Below the pieces are notes generated by a model that saw nothing but the letters and a program-made list of their open reading frames with translations, was not told the origin of the DNA and made no database searches. Source: Pseudosulfitobacter sp. DSM 107133 (GTDB taxonomy: Bacteria; Pseudomonadota; Alphaproteobacteria; Rhodobacterales; Rhodobacteraceae). From it: a stretch of DNA of 64,000 nucleotides. The position numbers and the translations under genes are program-made. Within the stretch, counting starts at the first letter, position 1; each line of letters opens with the position of its first letter. The stretch covers positions 1,488,001 through 1,552,000 of the forward strand of contig NZ_CP085154.1 of NCBI RefSeq assembly GCF_022788695.1, in the 5' to 3' direction. Below, in pieces: positions 1-9,587 of the stretch.

Positions 1-569
1 AGCGGGTCGATGACCACTTCCAGCATCTCGTCGCGGTTGCCGGAAATCGGTGCCTCCAGAACAGCATCAAGCGCTTCAAGATCGTCCTGCAAGTCTTTGG
101 CAACGCGTGCCATTGTACGTTCCGGCACAGGGCCGGACAGGTTCACGATGATGATCGGGAATTCGGAAAAGTTGAACTCTTCGATCTTGTATTGGTCGGC
201 CCCGTCGGGGAACTCGGCCTGCGCGTTGTTCAGCGCGTCGCGCGCGTCGGCCATCACCTGGGTCTTGTCCCAGCCGAATTCGAATTCCAGCACGACGTTG
301 GCATAGTTTTCCGCCGCCGTGGCGCTCATTTTTTTCAGGCCGGGCAGATCGGCCAGCTCGGTTTCCATCGGCTTGATCAGCAGGGTTTCGGAATCGGCGG
401 CCGAGATGCCGGGGAAGGTGACCGTGACGATCAGCATCGGAATTTCGATGTCAGGTTCGCCCTCTTTGGGCAGGCTGACATAGGCAAAGGCACCGACCGT
501 CAAGGACAGCACCACAAAGGCCAGAACCATCCGCGCCCGCGACGCGGCCCAGTCGACGATACCGCTCAT
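1..569 (-). CDS. RND efflux transporter, N-terminal part (cut by window edge)
   Basis: This is the first ~189 residues of an inner-membrane RND (AcrB/MMPL-type) permease; the rest lies beyond the left edge. The protein starts MSGIVDWAASRARMV, followed by one hydrophobic segment at about residues 13-31 and then the periplasmic porter-domain start (phrases such as LPKEGEPDIEIP, TVTFPGISAADSE and PMETELADLPGL). That is the standard RND opening. The ATG at 569-567 overlaps the TGA of the upstream adaptor gene (ATGA), so the two are translationally coupled and should form one tripartite pump. Substrate cannot be told from this fragment. Confidence 0.88.
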   Translation of the reverse strand, partial: MSGIVDWAASRARMVLAFVVLSLTVGAFAYVSLPKEGEPDIEIPMLIVTVTFPGISAADSETLLIKPMETELADLPGLKKMSATAAENYANVVLEFEFGWDKTQVMADARDALNNAQAEFPDGADQYKIEEFNFSEFPIIIVNLSGPVPERTMARVAKDLQDDLEALDAVLEAPISGNRDEMLEVVIDP

Positions 570-1852
570 TTGGCAGTCTCCCGAAAGGTGGCGTCAACCT
601 TGACGCCAGCGGTGACATATTCCTGTCCCACCACGATCACGTCAACGGTGTCGGGCAGGCCAGTCAGCCAGGCGCCTTCGGGCGCGTCGCGCAACAGTTT
701 CACAGGCTGGAATTCAACCACGCTGTCCGGGGTCAGGGTGCGCAACCCAAGCGTGCCTTCGTCGTTCAGCGTCAATGCCGACAGCGGCAGCAAATGCGCC
801 GGAGCGCCGTCGGCTGCGATCAGGATTTCAACAGTCTGGCCGTCGCGCAGGCGCAGATCGGGGTTCGGAATTTCGATCTCGACCCGGAAGGTGCGGGTGG
901 TCGGGTCGGCCGCGCGCGACAGGAAGGTCACGCGCCCCTGAACGTCAGCGCCACCTGCCGCCAACCGACCGCCAGCCAGCGCGCCAACATGCACGCGGCC
1001 CACTTCGGTTTCCGGGACAAAGGCCACCAGTTTGATCGGGTCCAGCTGGATCACCGTCGCACACAGCGCGCCGGGCTGCATCAGGCTGCCCAGTTCGGCA
1101 GTGTCGCTTTCCAGCAGCCCCGCAAAGGGTGCGTGGATCTCCAGCCGCTCGATCTCTTTTTGGGCAGCGGCCACGCCCGCCTGTGCTGCCTCGATCCCCG
1201 CATCCGCCGATTGCAGCCCCGATTTGGCCGCCTGCACACCGGCATGGGCCGATTCCAACCCGGCACGGGCCGATGCCACGGTTGCATCGGCGCTTTTGAC
1301 ACGGGTTTCGGCGGCAAAACCGCCTTCGCTAAGCTTGGTCGCGGCGTTCTGGTTGATCAGTGCCTCGTCCAGTCTGGCCTGTGCCTCAGCGACGCGGCTT
1401 TGCGCCTCGGGCACCCGGCTTTGCGCTTCGGCTTTGCCTGCGCGGGCCTCGGACTGGCGCGCCTGCGCTTCGGCCAGCGCCGCACCGCGGGTGCCGGGGG
1501 ACAGTTTGCACAGCAACTGGCCCGCTTCGACAAAGCTGCCTTTTTGCAAGGGTTCGGACAGCACGGTCGACGAGGTTTCGGCCTTGACCTCGACCTGACG
1601 CTGGGCCTGTGTCTGGCCGCGCAACACCACGGCGCTGTCGATATCACGCGCAACCGAGTGCTGGGCGACGACGCGGATCAGCGATTTCGCAGTTGCCGCC
1701 ATTGGCGTGGCGGCGGCCCCGTCATTTTCTGACGCAGGCTGTTCGGTCCCTGCATCGCCTTGCAGATATGCCATCGTTGTCTCGCGTTCGAGGGTAAACG
1801 CAAGAACAATCACAGCGACGACCATTGCCGCCAATACAGAAAAAATACGCAT
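566..1852 (-). CDS. RND efflux periplasmic adaptor (membrane fusion protein, HlyD/AcrA family)
   Basis: A 428-residue membrane fusion protein that links an RND permease to an outer-membrane channel. It has an N-terminal membrane anchor (about residues 5-20), a lipoyl half-motif (VEVKAETSSTVL, QKGSFVEAGQLL), a long alpha-hairpin of near-heptad Ala-rich repeats (about residues 125-235), the second lipoyl half (LEIHAPFAGLL) and a beta-barrel region (DPTTRTFRVEIEIPNP). The hairpin repeat is unusually regular (AQSRVPEAQSRVAEAQ; then GLQSADAGIEAAQAG). It is followed directly by the permease gene with an ATGA overlap. No regulator gene is adjacent, but a palindrome lies upstream at 1927-1938. Confidence 0.92.
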   Translation of the reverse strand: MRIFSVLAAMVVAVIVLAFTLERETTMAYLQGDAGTEQPASENDGAAATPMAATAKSLIRVVAQHSVARDIDSAVVLRGQTQAQRQVEVKAETSSTVLSEPLQKGSFVEAGQLLCKLSPGTRGAALAEAQARQSEARAGKAEAQSRVPEAQSRVAEAQARLDEALINQNAATKLSEGGFAAETRVKSADATVASARAGLESAHAGVQAAKSGLQSADAGIEAAQAGVAAAQKEIERLEIHAPFAGLLESDTAELGSLMQPGALCATVIQLDPIKLVAFVPETEVGRVHVGALAGGRLAAGGADVQGRVTFLSRAADPTTRTFRVEIEIPNPDLRLRDGQTVEILIAADGAPAHLLPLSALTLNDEGTLGLRTLTPDSVVEFQPVKLLRDAPEGAWLTGLPDTVDVIVVGQEYVTAGVKVDATFRETAK

Positions 1853-1926
1853 TTGCGCCCCGATTCGTTGTCGTCCTGTCGCGCCAGGGGCGCAACCTTT
1901 GAGGGTTTATGGACCGAAATACACTA

Positions 1927-1938
1927 AACTGACCAGTT
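1927..1938. promoter_or_regulatory. Candidate TetR-type operator upstream of efflux genes
   Basis: AACTG-AC-CAGTT is a perfect 5+2+5 inverted repeat about 75 nt upstream of the adaptor start, in an AT-rich stretch of the 244-nt divergent gap between the efflux genes and the yfgM-like gene. Short palindromes of the type CTGACCAG are common operators of TetR-family efflux repressors. No regulator gene is in the window, so this is a pattern-based guess. Confidence 0.35.
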
Positions 1939-2096
1939 CAGATTATTATTTTCACGGCTGTGGCGCAATTTCGCAAAACACCGCACGGCAGTTGTCGGAC
2001 TGCGTGCCCCTTGGCTTGGGGCCATGTGCGCGTTAAGAGGGGCGAAACCGTGCCCCACCCGAGGGTCGGACCCTGCGACAGACCCGAGGCCACGCC

Positions 2097-2774
2097 ATGA
2101 GCAATAACGACAGTTTCATTGACGAAGTGAACGACGAGGTCCGCCGTGACCGTCTGTATGGCATGTTGCGCCGCTATGGCTGGATCGCCATTCTGGTCAT
2201 TGTTCTGATCGTGGGCGGGGCGGCATTTTCGGAATGGCGCAAGGCGCAAGCCCGCACCGAGGCCGAAGCCTTGGGCGACGCCATGCTGAACGCGCTGAAA
2301 CTGGATGACAGCGCCGCGCGTGCTGCGGCCTTTTCGAAAATCGAAGCGGGCCAGCCATCGGCCCGTGCGGTGCTGAACTTTCTGACCGCTTCGGAAGAGT
2401 TCGAGGCCGGTGACGCCGCTGACGCCACCGCGCATTTGCAAGAGATTGCGAACAACAATGATGTGCCGCTGATCTACCGTCAGATCGCGTCGTTCAAGAT
2501 GCTGGGGCAAGGCGCTGCGACCATGTCGGTCGAAGACCGCCGCGCCGGCTATGAGGCGCTGGCACAGCCCGGTGTGGCGTTGCGTTTGCTTGCGTCCGAG
2601 CAGCTGGCAATGATCGACATTGAAACCGGCGACACCGATGCGGCCATCGCACGTCTGAAAACCATTTTGGACGACAGCGAAGTGACGCCAGACTTGCAAC
2701 AACGGGCGCTACAGGTGATTGTGGCGCTGGGTGGGGAGCCCGACCTTGGTGCGAATGGCGCCAACGGCAACTAA
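2097..2774 (+). CDS. YfgM-like TPR protein, membrane-anchored
   Basis: A 225-residue protein with a cytoplasmic N-terminus, one transmembrane helix (about residues 27-44, YGWIAILVIVLIVGGAAF) and a periplasmic Ala-rich helical domain of TPR type. Size, topology and position directly before bamB and der match YfgM, the SecYEG-associated periplasmic chaperone partner; that role is from family knowledge. The C-terminal end (TPDLQQRALQVIVALGG) is typical of alphaproteobacterial homologues. It is followed after 36 nt by bamB, probably in one operon. Confidence 0.85.
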   Translation: MSNNDSFIDEVNDEVRRDRLYGMLRRYGWIAILVIVLIVGGAAFSEWRKAQARTEAEALGDAMLNALKLDDSAARAAAFSKIEAGQPSARAVLNFLTASEEFEAGDAADATAHLQEIANNNDVPLIYRQIASFKMLGQGAATMSVEDRRAGYEALAQPGVALRLLASEQLAMIDIETGDTDAAIARLKTILDDSEVTPDLQQRALQVIVALGGEPDLGANGANGN

Positions 2775-2810
2775 ACAAACGATGATTTTGCCTCGGGACC
2801 AGAAACGACA

Positions 2811-4175
2811 ATGAGCACAGCCATGAGATCGAAACCCATGTTCACGGCGCGTTTGCCTCTGGCTCTGGCGCTTGGCGGCAGCTTGATCCTAAGCGCCTGT
2901 ACCGAGCCCGAAGTCATTCTGCCAGGCAAGCGCGAGCCGGTGCGTTCGGTCCTGCAAAACCCTGATCCTGCCGACCTGATTGTCGCACCGACACCTGAAA
3001 ATACCACGCGGGCGATTGCGCTGCCTGCGATGCAGAACAATGCGGCGTGGAGCCATGCGATTGGCACACCCGCCTATCGCACGGTACATCCGGCACTGTC
3101 CGCGGCTCCGCAACTTGCCTGGAGCGCCAAGATCGGTCAGGGCGACAGCCGTCGCCAGCGCATCATCGCCAATCCGGTGGCGGACGCGGGCCGTGTCTTT
3201 ACCCTTGATGCCGGATCAACCGTCACCGCCACCTCGACGTCGGGCGCAACGCTGTGGCAGGCCGATGTGCGCCCCGCACGCGACAACGCGGGCGAGGCCA
3301 CAGGCGGCGGGCTGGCGGTCAAGGATGGCACGCTTTACGTTTCGTCAGGTTACGGCGTGTTGACCGCGCTGGATGCCGCCAACGGCGCCGTGCGCTGGAC
3401 CCAGCAACTGGAAGCCACAGGATCGGGCGCGCCGACGGTATACGGCGACCTGGTCTATCTGATGGCGGGCGACGACACCGGCTGGGCCATCGAGGCCGCA
3501 ACAGGCCGTGTGCGCTGGCAGGCAACAGGGCCCACAACCGTATCGAATATTCTGGGCGCGCCCGCGCCCGCGTTGACAGACGAGCTGGCGATTTTTGCCT
3601 TTGGCTCGGGTGAATTGCAGGCGGTGTTCCGCAAGGGCGGCCTGCGCCGCTGGGATGCCTCGGTGCTGGGCGAGCGCCCCGGGCGGGCCTTGTCCAAGGT
3701 CGATGACGTCACCGGAGCGCCTGTAGTGGTTGGCAATACCGTCTATGCGGGCAACCAGGCGGGGCGCATGGTGGCCATCAATGCCGAATCCGGCCTGCGT
3801 GAATGGACCGCTGATGAAGGTGCCATTGACACGATGTATCCGATCGCAGGCAGCGTTTTCGCGCTGACCGATCGCAACGAGCTGGTGCGTCTGGACGCAT
3901 CCGACGGCAGCCGCATCTGGGGCGCCCGTTTGCCCAACTATGTCAAGGATCGTCCCAAGAAGGTTGCCGCAGTCTATGCCCATCACGGCCCTGTCGTGGC
4001 AGGTGGCCGTGTGCGCGTGGCCTCGTCGGACGGGTTGCTGCGCAGCTTTGATCCGGTCAGCGGGGCGCTTGTCGGCAGCGTGGAAATCCCCGGCGGTGCG
4101 GCCACCGCTCCGGTGGTTGCGGGCGGAACGCTGTACGTTGTCAGCCGCAACGGGCAATTGTACGCTTTCCGTTGA
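2811..4175 (+). CDS. bamB: Outer-membrane assembly lipoprotein BamB (PQQ-like beta-propeller)
   Basis: A 454-residue lipoprotein of the BAM complex that helps insert outer-membrane beta-barrel proteins. The signal peptide ends in lipobox LSAC (Cys about residue 30), followed by repeated beta-propeller blades with the PQQ-like signature (for example TLYVSSGYGVLTALDAANG and VYAGNQAGRMVAINAESG). An ATG at 2823 would remove four residues without changing the signal peptide; 2811 is kept as the longer form. Flanked by the yfgM-like gene and der, the usual order. Confidence 0.9.
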   Translation: MSTAMRSKPMFTARLPLALALGGSLILSACTEPEVILPGKREPVRSVLQNPDPADLIVAPTPENTTRAIALPAMQNNAAWSHAIGTPAYRTVHPALSAAPQLAWSAKIGQGDSRRQRIIANPVADAGRVFTLDAGSTVTATSTSGATLWQADVRPARDNAGEATGGGLAVKDGTLYVSSGYGVLTALDAANGAVRWTQQLEATGSGAPTVYGDLVYLMAGDDTGWAIEAATGRVRWQATGPTTVSNILGAPAPALTDELAIFAFGSGELQAVFRKGGLRRWDASVLGERPGRALSKVDDVTGAPVVVGNTVYAGNQAGRMVAINAESGLREWTADEGAIDTMYPIAGSVFALTDRNELVRLDASDGSRIWGARLPNYVKDRPKKVAAVYAHHGPVVAGGRVRVASSDGLLRSFDPVSGALVGSVEIPGGAATAPVVAGGTLYVVSRNGQLYAFR

Positions 4176-4244
4176 TGTCGAATTGCGCTAGGGGCTGCGC
4201 TTTGGGGCGTGCTTTGTCGCGCCTGACCTGAACCGGAGACTGTC

Positions 4245-5717
4245 ATGTCTTTCACCCTCGCCATTGTCGGGCGGCCCAATGTGGGCAAGTCGACGCTGTT
4301 CAACCGCCTTGTGGGCAAGCGTCTGGCGCTGGTCGACGACCAACCCGGCGTGACCCGCGACCTGCGCGAAGGCGCGGCCCGCCTGGCCGATCTGCGCTTT
4401 ACCGTGATCGACACCGCCGGTCTGGAAGAGGCCACGGACGAATCCCTGCAAGGGCGGATGCGCAAGCTGACCGAACGTGCGGTGGACATGGCTGATGTCT
4501 GCCTGTTCATGATCGACGCGCGGGCAGGGGTCACTCCCACTGATGAAGTGTTCGCGGAAATCCTGCGCAAACGCTCGGCCCATGTGATTCTGGCCGCCAA
4601 CAAGGGCGAAGGTGCCGCCGCCGACGCCGGTGTGATCGAAGCCTATGGCCTGGGTCTGGGCGAACCGATCCGCCTGTCCGCCGAGCACGGCGAAGGTTTG
4701 AACGATCTTTACACCCATCTGATGCCGCTGGCCGACAAATTCGCCGAACGCGCCGCCGAGGATGCGCCTGAAATCGACGTGACGCTGGATGAGGATCTGG
4801 ACGACATGGACGTCGTGCCGGTGCCCACCAACGCCAAGCCGCTGCAAGTGGCCGTCGTGGGCCGCCCGAACGCAGGCAAATCCACGCTGATCAACAAGAT
4901 TCTGGGGGATGAGCGCCTGCTGACCGGCCCCGAGGCGGGCATCACCCGTGACGCGATTTCGCTGCGCATCGACTGGGCAGGCGACGATGGCGAACCTGTG
5001 CCGATGCGGATTTTTGACACCGCCGGGATGCGTAAAAAGGCCAAGGTTCAGGAAAAGCTGGAGAAACTCAGCGTCGGGGACGGGTTGCGCGCGGTCAAAT
5101 TCGCCGAAGTGGTCGTTGTGCTGCTGGACGCGGCCATTCCCTTTGAGCAGCAGGACCTGCGCATTGCCGACCTGGCCGAACGTGAAGGCCGCGCGGTGGT
5201 CATCGCGGTGAACAAATGGGACATCGAGGACGACAAGCAGGACAAGCTGCGCGAGCTTAAGGAAAGCTTCGAGCGGCTGCTGCCGCAGCTGCGCGGCGCG
5301 CCGTTGATCACGGTCTCGGCCAAGACGGGGCGGGGGCTGGACCGTCTGCACGCGGCGATCATGAAGGCCTATGATGTGTGGAACCGGCGCGTGGCCACGG
5401 CTGCGCTGAACCGCTGGCTGAGCGGCATGGTCGAGGCACACCCGCCCCCCGCACCGCAGGGCAAACGGATCAAGCTGCGCTATATGACACAGGCCAAGAC
5501 GCGCCCGCCGGGGTTCGTGGTGATGTGTTCGCATCCCGACAAGGTGCCGGAAAGCTATTCGCGCTATCTGGTGAATGCGTTGCGGATTGATTTTGACATG
5601 CCGGGCACGCCGATCCGCCTGTACATGCGCGGGCAGAACGATTCGAACCCGTACAAGGGGCGCAAGAAGGCGGCGCCGTCGAAGCTGCGCAAACATACCG
5701 ACGGGCGTCGCAGTTAG
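4245..5717 (+). CDS. der: Ribosome biogenesis GTPase Der (EngA)
   Basis: A 490-residue GTPase with two tandem G domains and a C-terminal KH-like domain, needed for 50S subunit maturation. P-loops GRPNVGKST (about residues 8-16) and GRPNAGKST (about 206-214), DTAG switch motifs in both domains, and NKWD in the second domain are visible. The first domain has NKGE in place of the canonical NKxD, at the expected G4 position. The C-terminus is Lys/Arg-rich, as expected for rRNA contact. Length is within the alphaproteobacterial range (about 470-490). Confidence 0.96.
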   Translation: MSFTLAIVGRPNVGKSTLFNRLVGKRLALVDDQPGVTRDLREGAARLADLRFTVIDTAGLEEATDESLQGRMRKLTERAVDMADVCLFMIDARAGVTPTDEVFAEILRKRSAHVILAANKGEGAAADAGVIEAYGLGLGEPIRLSAEHGEGLNDLYTHLMPLADKFAERAAEDAPEIDVTLDEDLDDMDVVPVPTNAKPLQVAVVGRPNAGKSTLINKILGDERLLTGPEAGITRDAISLRIDWAGDDGEPVPMRIFDTAGMRKKAKVQEKLEKLSVGDGLRAVKFAEVVVVLLDAAIPFEQQDLRIADLAEREGRAVVIAVNKWDIEDDKQDKLRELKESFERLLPQLRGAPLITVSAKTGRGLDRLHAAIMKAYDVWNRRVATAALNRWLSGMVEAHPPPAPQGKRIKLRYMTQAKTRPPGFVVMCSHPDKVPESYSRYLVNALRIDFDMPGTPIRLYMRGQNDSNPYKGRKKAAPSKLRKHTDGRRS

Positions 5718-5747
5718 GGTCTGGACCGGGACCCTGCCCCGGACCCC

Positions 5748-5769
5748 GGGATATTTAGAGCCAAAAGAA
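5748..5769 (+). repeat. Short intergenic repeat, copy 1 (GGGATATTT-n3-GCCAAAAGAA)
   Basis: Sits in the short gap between the convergent der and TspO-like genes. It shares GGGATATTT, three variable bases, then GCCAAAAGAA with the copy at 35624-35645 on the other strand; a more diverged copy is at 13372-13400. A CG-rich stretch with CCGGG/CCCGG pairing precedes it. Confidence 0.55.
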
Positions 5770-5780
5770 GTATGGGGGGC

Positions 5781-6476
5781 CTATGGCCTGGGGCGTGTGC
5801 TGCGGATCATGGGCAGTACCATGGCCACTGCGCCAAGCAGCGCCAGCCATGCCACGCCCGCGGTCGCGGTGCCCCAGTTCTGGACCGCCACGGCAATCAG
5901 CGCCCATATCACGGCCAGGCCGTAGGTTGGGGCGCGCCTCAGCAAGGTCTGCACGGTCAAGGCCAGTATGATTGCAAGCCCGACAAAGGCATAGGCGGCT
6001 GTGCTTTGGCTCATCCAGCCGTATCCTGCTGCCAGCAACCCCAGTGAGACGCAGGAGGCGGCGCTGAGCCAACCGGTGTAGAGGGCAAGGGGCCACGCCG
6101 CCCAGGGGGCGTCGGCCACGGGCGCGCGGAACAGTGCAACCAGTGCTGTGAGCAGCATGGCCCAGATCAGCGCAGCAGCCCAGAGCGGGCTGAGCAGCGC
6201 CACCGGCAGCCATGTTGCCCCGATGGCCAGCGAGACCGCGAGCGGGGCGCGCATTGGCTGCCATTCCACAGGGCGACGCAGGCCGAACAGGGCGCCGGCG
6301 ATCAGCCACAGGTAGATCAGACCCCAGATTGAAAATGCATAGCCCGCTGGCTGCACGGGCGGGCTGTCTTGCGGGATCGGGAACTGGTTGGGGTCAAAGC
6401 CGCCAAAGCCCGGCACAAGCAGGGGAGAGGCCGCGAAGGCGGCGCTGAGGAGCAGAACGAGGATGGCGAGGGGCAT
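5781..6476 (-). CDS. TspO/MBR-like multi-pass membrane protein
   Basis: A 231-residue, very hydrophobic protein with about six or seven membrane segments and many Trp residues. The segment QPAGYAFSIWGLIYLWL strongly resembles the W-rich signature of TspO/MBR-type (tryptophan-rich sensory) proteins, but the protein is longer than the ~160-residue bacterial TspO and resembles the longer variants found in several bacteria and eukaryotes. Function (tetrapyrrole or other ligand binding) is inferred from family only. It is convergent with der and divergent from the DUF2235 gene. Confidence 0.65.
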   Translation of the reverse strand: MPLAILVLLLSAAFAASPLLVPGFGGFDPNQFPIPQDSPPVQPAGYAFSIWGLIYLWLIAGALFGLRRPVEWQPMRAPLAVSLAIGATWLPVALLSPLWAAALIWAMLLTALVALFRAPVADAPWAAWPLALYTGWLSAASCVSLGLLAAGYGWMSQSTAAYAFVGLAIILALTVQTLLRRAPTYGLAVIWALIAVAVQNWGTATAGVAWLALLGAVAMVLPMIRSTRPRP

Positions 6477-6558
6477 GATATTTACAATTCTAGCGGGAAA
6501 GCGGATGCTGTCGTATATTCAGATAACCCGTTTCAATTGATTGCCAAGGATTTTCCCC

Positions 6559-7671
6559 ATGACCCGTATCGCTATTTTCTGCGATGGCACCTGGAATTCA
6601 CCCACCATCGAAGAACCCACAAGTGTTCACAAGCTTCACCTTACATTGATCAGCGATCCCGCACAGGGTCAGGTCTCGGCCTATTTCGCGGGGATCGGGA
6701 CCGATGAACGGTTCGACGGGCCGGTAAAACGGTTTTTCAACAAGTATGGGGGCGGGGCTTTTGGCTGGGGCCTGGATGCCAAGGTCAAGCAGGCCTACCA
6801 GTTTATCGCTCAGGTCTATCAGCCGGGGGATGAAATCTATTTGTTCGGTTTCTCGCGTGGTGCGTTCACCGCGCGGTCGGTCGGGGGGATGATCCGCAAA
6901 TGCGGGATCGTCACGGACACCACGCCTGACGGCATCAATGCGGCGTTCAAGCTATATCGCAAGCCCGGTGCCGCCAACCATCCTGACAAGCCGCATATCT
7001 TGCAAGAGCGTCGCAGGCTGTCGCCCCGATTTGCGACTTCGCAGGAAGATCTGGACTGGCGTGCAGACGGCTCGGAGCTGGTCAACATCGCCTATATCGG
7101 GGTGTGGGACACGGTGGGCGCGCGCGGCGTGCCCGTTTCGCTGTTCGGGCCCATCGCATCAATGTGGAATGCGCAATACAAATTTCACGATATGGCCCTG
7201 TCCAGCCTTGTGCGCAGTGCGCGGCACGCTCTGGCTGTGGACGAGCGGCGGGTGTTCTACCGGCCTGCGAAATGGGACAATCTGGACGATCTGGCGGACA
7301 AGAAGGGCCTGAACAAGGGCGACACCAGCCAAAACCGGAAATACCAGCAGGTCTGGTTTGTCGGCACGCACAGCGTGGTGGGCGGCAGCGCCCAGGTGCA
7401 GGCGTTGTCGGTCTATCCGCTGACGTGGATTTATGAAGGCGCCAAGGCGCTGAAGCAGAAGCCGGGTTTGCGTTTTCCCCATGTAGAGGCCGACGCGCTG
7501 GTCGATGCACAGGAACTGGCAGGCAAGAGTGGATGGCTAAGCCGCAAGCTGAGCGCCTGGCGCGAGGGTCCTGTGAACAAATGGGAAATGCACGACAGCA
7601 CCGACGCGCGGGTGCGCGGGCGAACAGATTACCGCCCGCGCAGTCTGCACAGGATGTTTCCGGCCGGTTAG
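6559..7671 (+). CDS. DUF2235 alpha/beta-hydrolase (Tle1-like phospholipase fold)
   Basis: A 370-residue protein starting [15 protein letters not shown], the hallmark opening of DUF2235. The nucleophile elbow GFSRGAF (about residues 97-103) gives a GxSxG serine hydrolase motif; a conserved [13 protein letters not shown] block follows. The ATG at 6559 is preferred over an upstream TTG at 6541 because AAGGA lies 8 nt before it. DUF2235 includes type VI secretion lipase effectors (Tle1), but no VgrG, PAAR or immunity gene is adjacent here, so a housekeeping esterase is equally possible. Its TAG stop overlaps the convergent serS stop. Confidence 0.8.
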   Translation: MTRIAIFCDGTWNSPTIEEPTSVHKLHLTLISDPAQGQVSAYFAGIGTDERFDGPVKRFFNKYGGGAFGWGLDAKVKQAYQFIAQVYQPGDEIYLFGFSRGAFTARSVGGMIRKCGIVTDTTPDGINAAFKLYRKPGAANHPDKPHILQERRRLSPRFATSQEDLDWRADGSELVNIAYIGVWDTVGARGVPVSLFGPIASMWNAQYKFHDMALSSLVRSARHALAVDERRVFYRPAKWDNLDDLADKKGLNKGDTSQNRKYQQVWFVGTHSVVGGSAQVQALSVYPLTWIYEGAKALKQKPGLRFPHVEADALVDAQELAGKSGWLSRKLSAWREGPVNKWEMHDSTDARVRGRTDYRPRSLHRMFPAG

Positions 7672-9098
7672 GCCAGCGTGCCGTCGGCGCCCAGCGTGGT
7701 CTTGCCACCCAGATAGGGGGCCAGAACCGTGGGCAGGGTCACCGAACCGTCCGCCTGCTGGCCGTTTTCCAGCACCGCAATCAGGCAGCGCCCGACCGCA
7801 AGGCCCGAGCCGTTCAGCGTGTGCACGAATTGCGGCTTGCCGCCGTCAGCGGGCTTGAAACGTGCATTCATGCGGCGCGCCTGAAAGTCGCCTGTGGTCG
7901 AAACCGAGCTGATCTCGCGGTAGGCATCCTGACCGGGCAACCATGCCTCGATGTCATAGGTGCGGCGCGCGCCAAAGCCCATGTCGCCGGTGCACAGGAT
8001 CACGGTGCGATAGGGGATGCCCAGCCGTTCCAGCAAATCTTCGGCGCAGCGCAGCATGCGCTTTTGCTCGGCGTCGGAGTCTTCGGGCAGGGTGACGCTG
8101 ACCATTTCGACCTTTTCGAACTGGTGCTGACGCAACATGCCCGCAGTGTCACGCCCCGCGCTGCCCGCTTCCGAGCGGAAACATAGTGTGTGCGCAGTAT
8201 AGCGGATCGGAAGCACACCTGCTTCAAGGGTATCTCCAGCGATCGAATAGGTTAATGGAACTTCCGAGGTTGGTATCAACCAATAGTCTTCTGCCGTGGC
8301 TGCGGCATCGTAGGCTTCTGCTACAATTTGTGTGAGCGAAGCATTTGCAAGCTTTGCCATTACGTCACCACCGCTGGCTACATATTCACTAATAGCTTTC
8401 GCACTTAGTTTTTCGCGCGCTGCCATAGAAGCAGATATGAACGAATCTCCACCAAATTTTGGCAGCTTATCAGTGCCATACATTGCCTCGTCTCTTACCA
8501 GGACGGGACAATTTATTTCGGTCAGCCCGTTCACATCTACGTGCGTGTCCAGCATGAATTGCGCCAGTGCACGGTGGATGCGCGCCACCGCCCCCGACAA
8601 CAGCACAAAGCGGCTGCCCGAGATTTTCGCGGCGGTTTCGAAATCCATCGACGGGGCGACCGATGGCAGGTCGTAATGCTCGCGCGGGGTGAAATCAAAG
8701 TCGCGCGGCGTGCCCCAGCGGTTCACTTCGACGTTATCAGCCTCGTCCGCGCCATCGGGCACATCATCGGCGGGCAGGTTGGGGATGCGCGCCAGCTTGT
8801 CGGTCAGCTGGGCGTCCAGTGCCTTGGCGGCCTCGTTCATCTCAGCGATTTCGGCCTTTTTGGCCGCGACCAGCGCGCGCAGCCGTTCAAACTCGGCCTC
8901 GTCGCCGCGCCCCTTGGCGGCGCCAACCTCTTTGCTGGCCTTGTTCTGTTCGGCCTGCGCGGTTTCGGCGGCAAGGATCTTGCCCCGGCGCGCTTCGTCC
9001 AGCGACAACAGTTCCGAGGACACCGGCGCATCCCCACGGCGGGCAAGGGCCGCATCAAATGCGGCGGGATTTTCACGGATGGCGCGGATGTCGTGCAT
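7668..9098 (-). CDS. serS: Seryl-tRNA synthetase with a low-GC internal insertion
   Basis: A 476-residue class II synthetase charging tRNA-Ser. The N-terminal coiled coil (about residues 30-110), motif 2 region ([14 protein letters not shown] then RQHQFEKVE) and motif 3 ([17 protein letters not shown]) are intact. It is about 45 residues longer than the usual ~430. The extra residues lie at about 213-268, between LPKF and [13 protein letters not shown], where family members normally have a short loop. The DNA for this part (8221-8520) is about 48% GC by my count (143/300) against 60-68% in lines just outside, so the middle of the gene looks recombined or acquired. The reading frame is open throughout. 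Confidence 0.95.
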   Translation of the reverse strand: MHDIRAIRENPAAFDAALARRGDAPVSSELLSLDEARRGKILAAETAQAEQNKASKEVGAAKGRGDEAEFERLRALVAAKKAEIAEMNEAAKALDAQLTDKLARIPNLPADDVPDGADEADNVEVNRWGTPRDFDFTPREHYDLPSVAPSMDFETAAKISGSRFVLLSGAVARIHRALAQFMLDTHVDVNGLTEINCPVLVRDEAMYGTDKLPKFGGDSFISASMAAREKLSAKAISEYVASGGDVMAKLANASLTQIVAEAYDAAATAEDYWLIPTSEVPLTYSIAGDTLEAGVLPIRYTAHTLCFRSEAGSAGRDTAGMLRQHQFEKVEMVSVTLPEDSDAEQKRMLRCAEDLLERLGIPYRTVILCTGDMGFGARRTYDIEAWLPGQDAYREISSVSTTGDFQARRMNARFKPADGGKPQFVHTLNGSGLAVGRCLIAVLENGQQADGSVTLPTVLAPYLGGKTTLGADGTLA

Positions 9099-9229
9099 GG
9101 CTCTGCTCCTCTGAGCGATGTGTCTGCTTTGAGTCGGTGCGCGCCTTATGACCCATCACGCGAACGAAAGGTAGCCTTTGGATCATCCGAAACGGGTCCA
9201 GATGCCGCAGTTATGTGCCGGATTGCACC

Positions 9230-9258
9230 TTGCACAGACGCCAAGCCACCCCTAGGTT
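9230..9258 (+). promoter_or_regulatory. Possible sigma70 promoter for yajC-secDF
   Basis: TTGCAC at 9230-9235 and TAGGTT at 9253-9258 are separated by 17 nt and lie about 50 nt before the yajC start, in the divergent gap with serS. The match is to generic -35/-10 consensus only. Confidence 0.3.
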
Positions 9259-9308
9259 CTGCCAAAATCGACAGCAGGCCGTTTCAGGCCGTCAAAAGGA
9301 CCCAATCC

Positions 9309-9587
9309 ATGCAACAAATCGGCCAGTTCGTTCCCCTCATCCTGATCTTTGGTATCATGTATTTCCTGCTGATCCGTCCCCAGCAAAAAAAGGTCAAAGA
9401 ACATCAGGCCATGGTTCAGGCGCTGCGCCGGGGCGATCAGGTCGTGACTCAGGGCGGCATCATCGGCAAGGTGGTCAAGGTCAAGGAAGACAACGAGCTT
9501 GAGATCGAAGTGGCCGACGGCGTGAAAATCCGCGTTGTGCAAAGCACCATCGCGCAGGTGATCTCGAAAACCGAGCCCGCCAAGTAA
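9309..9587 (+). CDS. yajC: Preprotein translocase accessory subunit YajC
   Basis: A 92-residue membrane protein of the SecDF-YajC complex. It has one N-terminal membrane helix (FVPLILIFGIMYFLLI), then the signature RPQQKKVKEHQAMV and a small beta domain (GDQVVTQGGIIGKV). The frame is open far upstream, but the ATG at 9309 gives the family's usual N-terminus (MQQIGQF). secD starts at the very next base after the TAA, so the operon is tight. Confidence 0.95.
   Translation: MQQIGQFVPLILIFGIMYFLLIRPQQKKVKEHQAMVQALRRGDQVVTQGGIIGKVVKVKEDNELEIEVADGVKIRVVQSTIAQVISKTEPAK

Noticed and set aside
6559..7671. DUF2235 protein as a type VI secretion effector
   Set aside because: No VgrG, PAAR, adaptor or immunity gene nearby; only the fold is supported.
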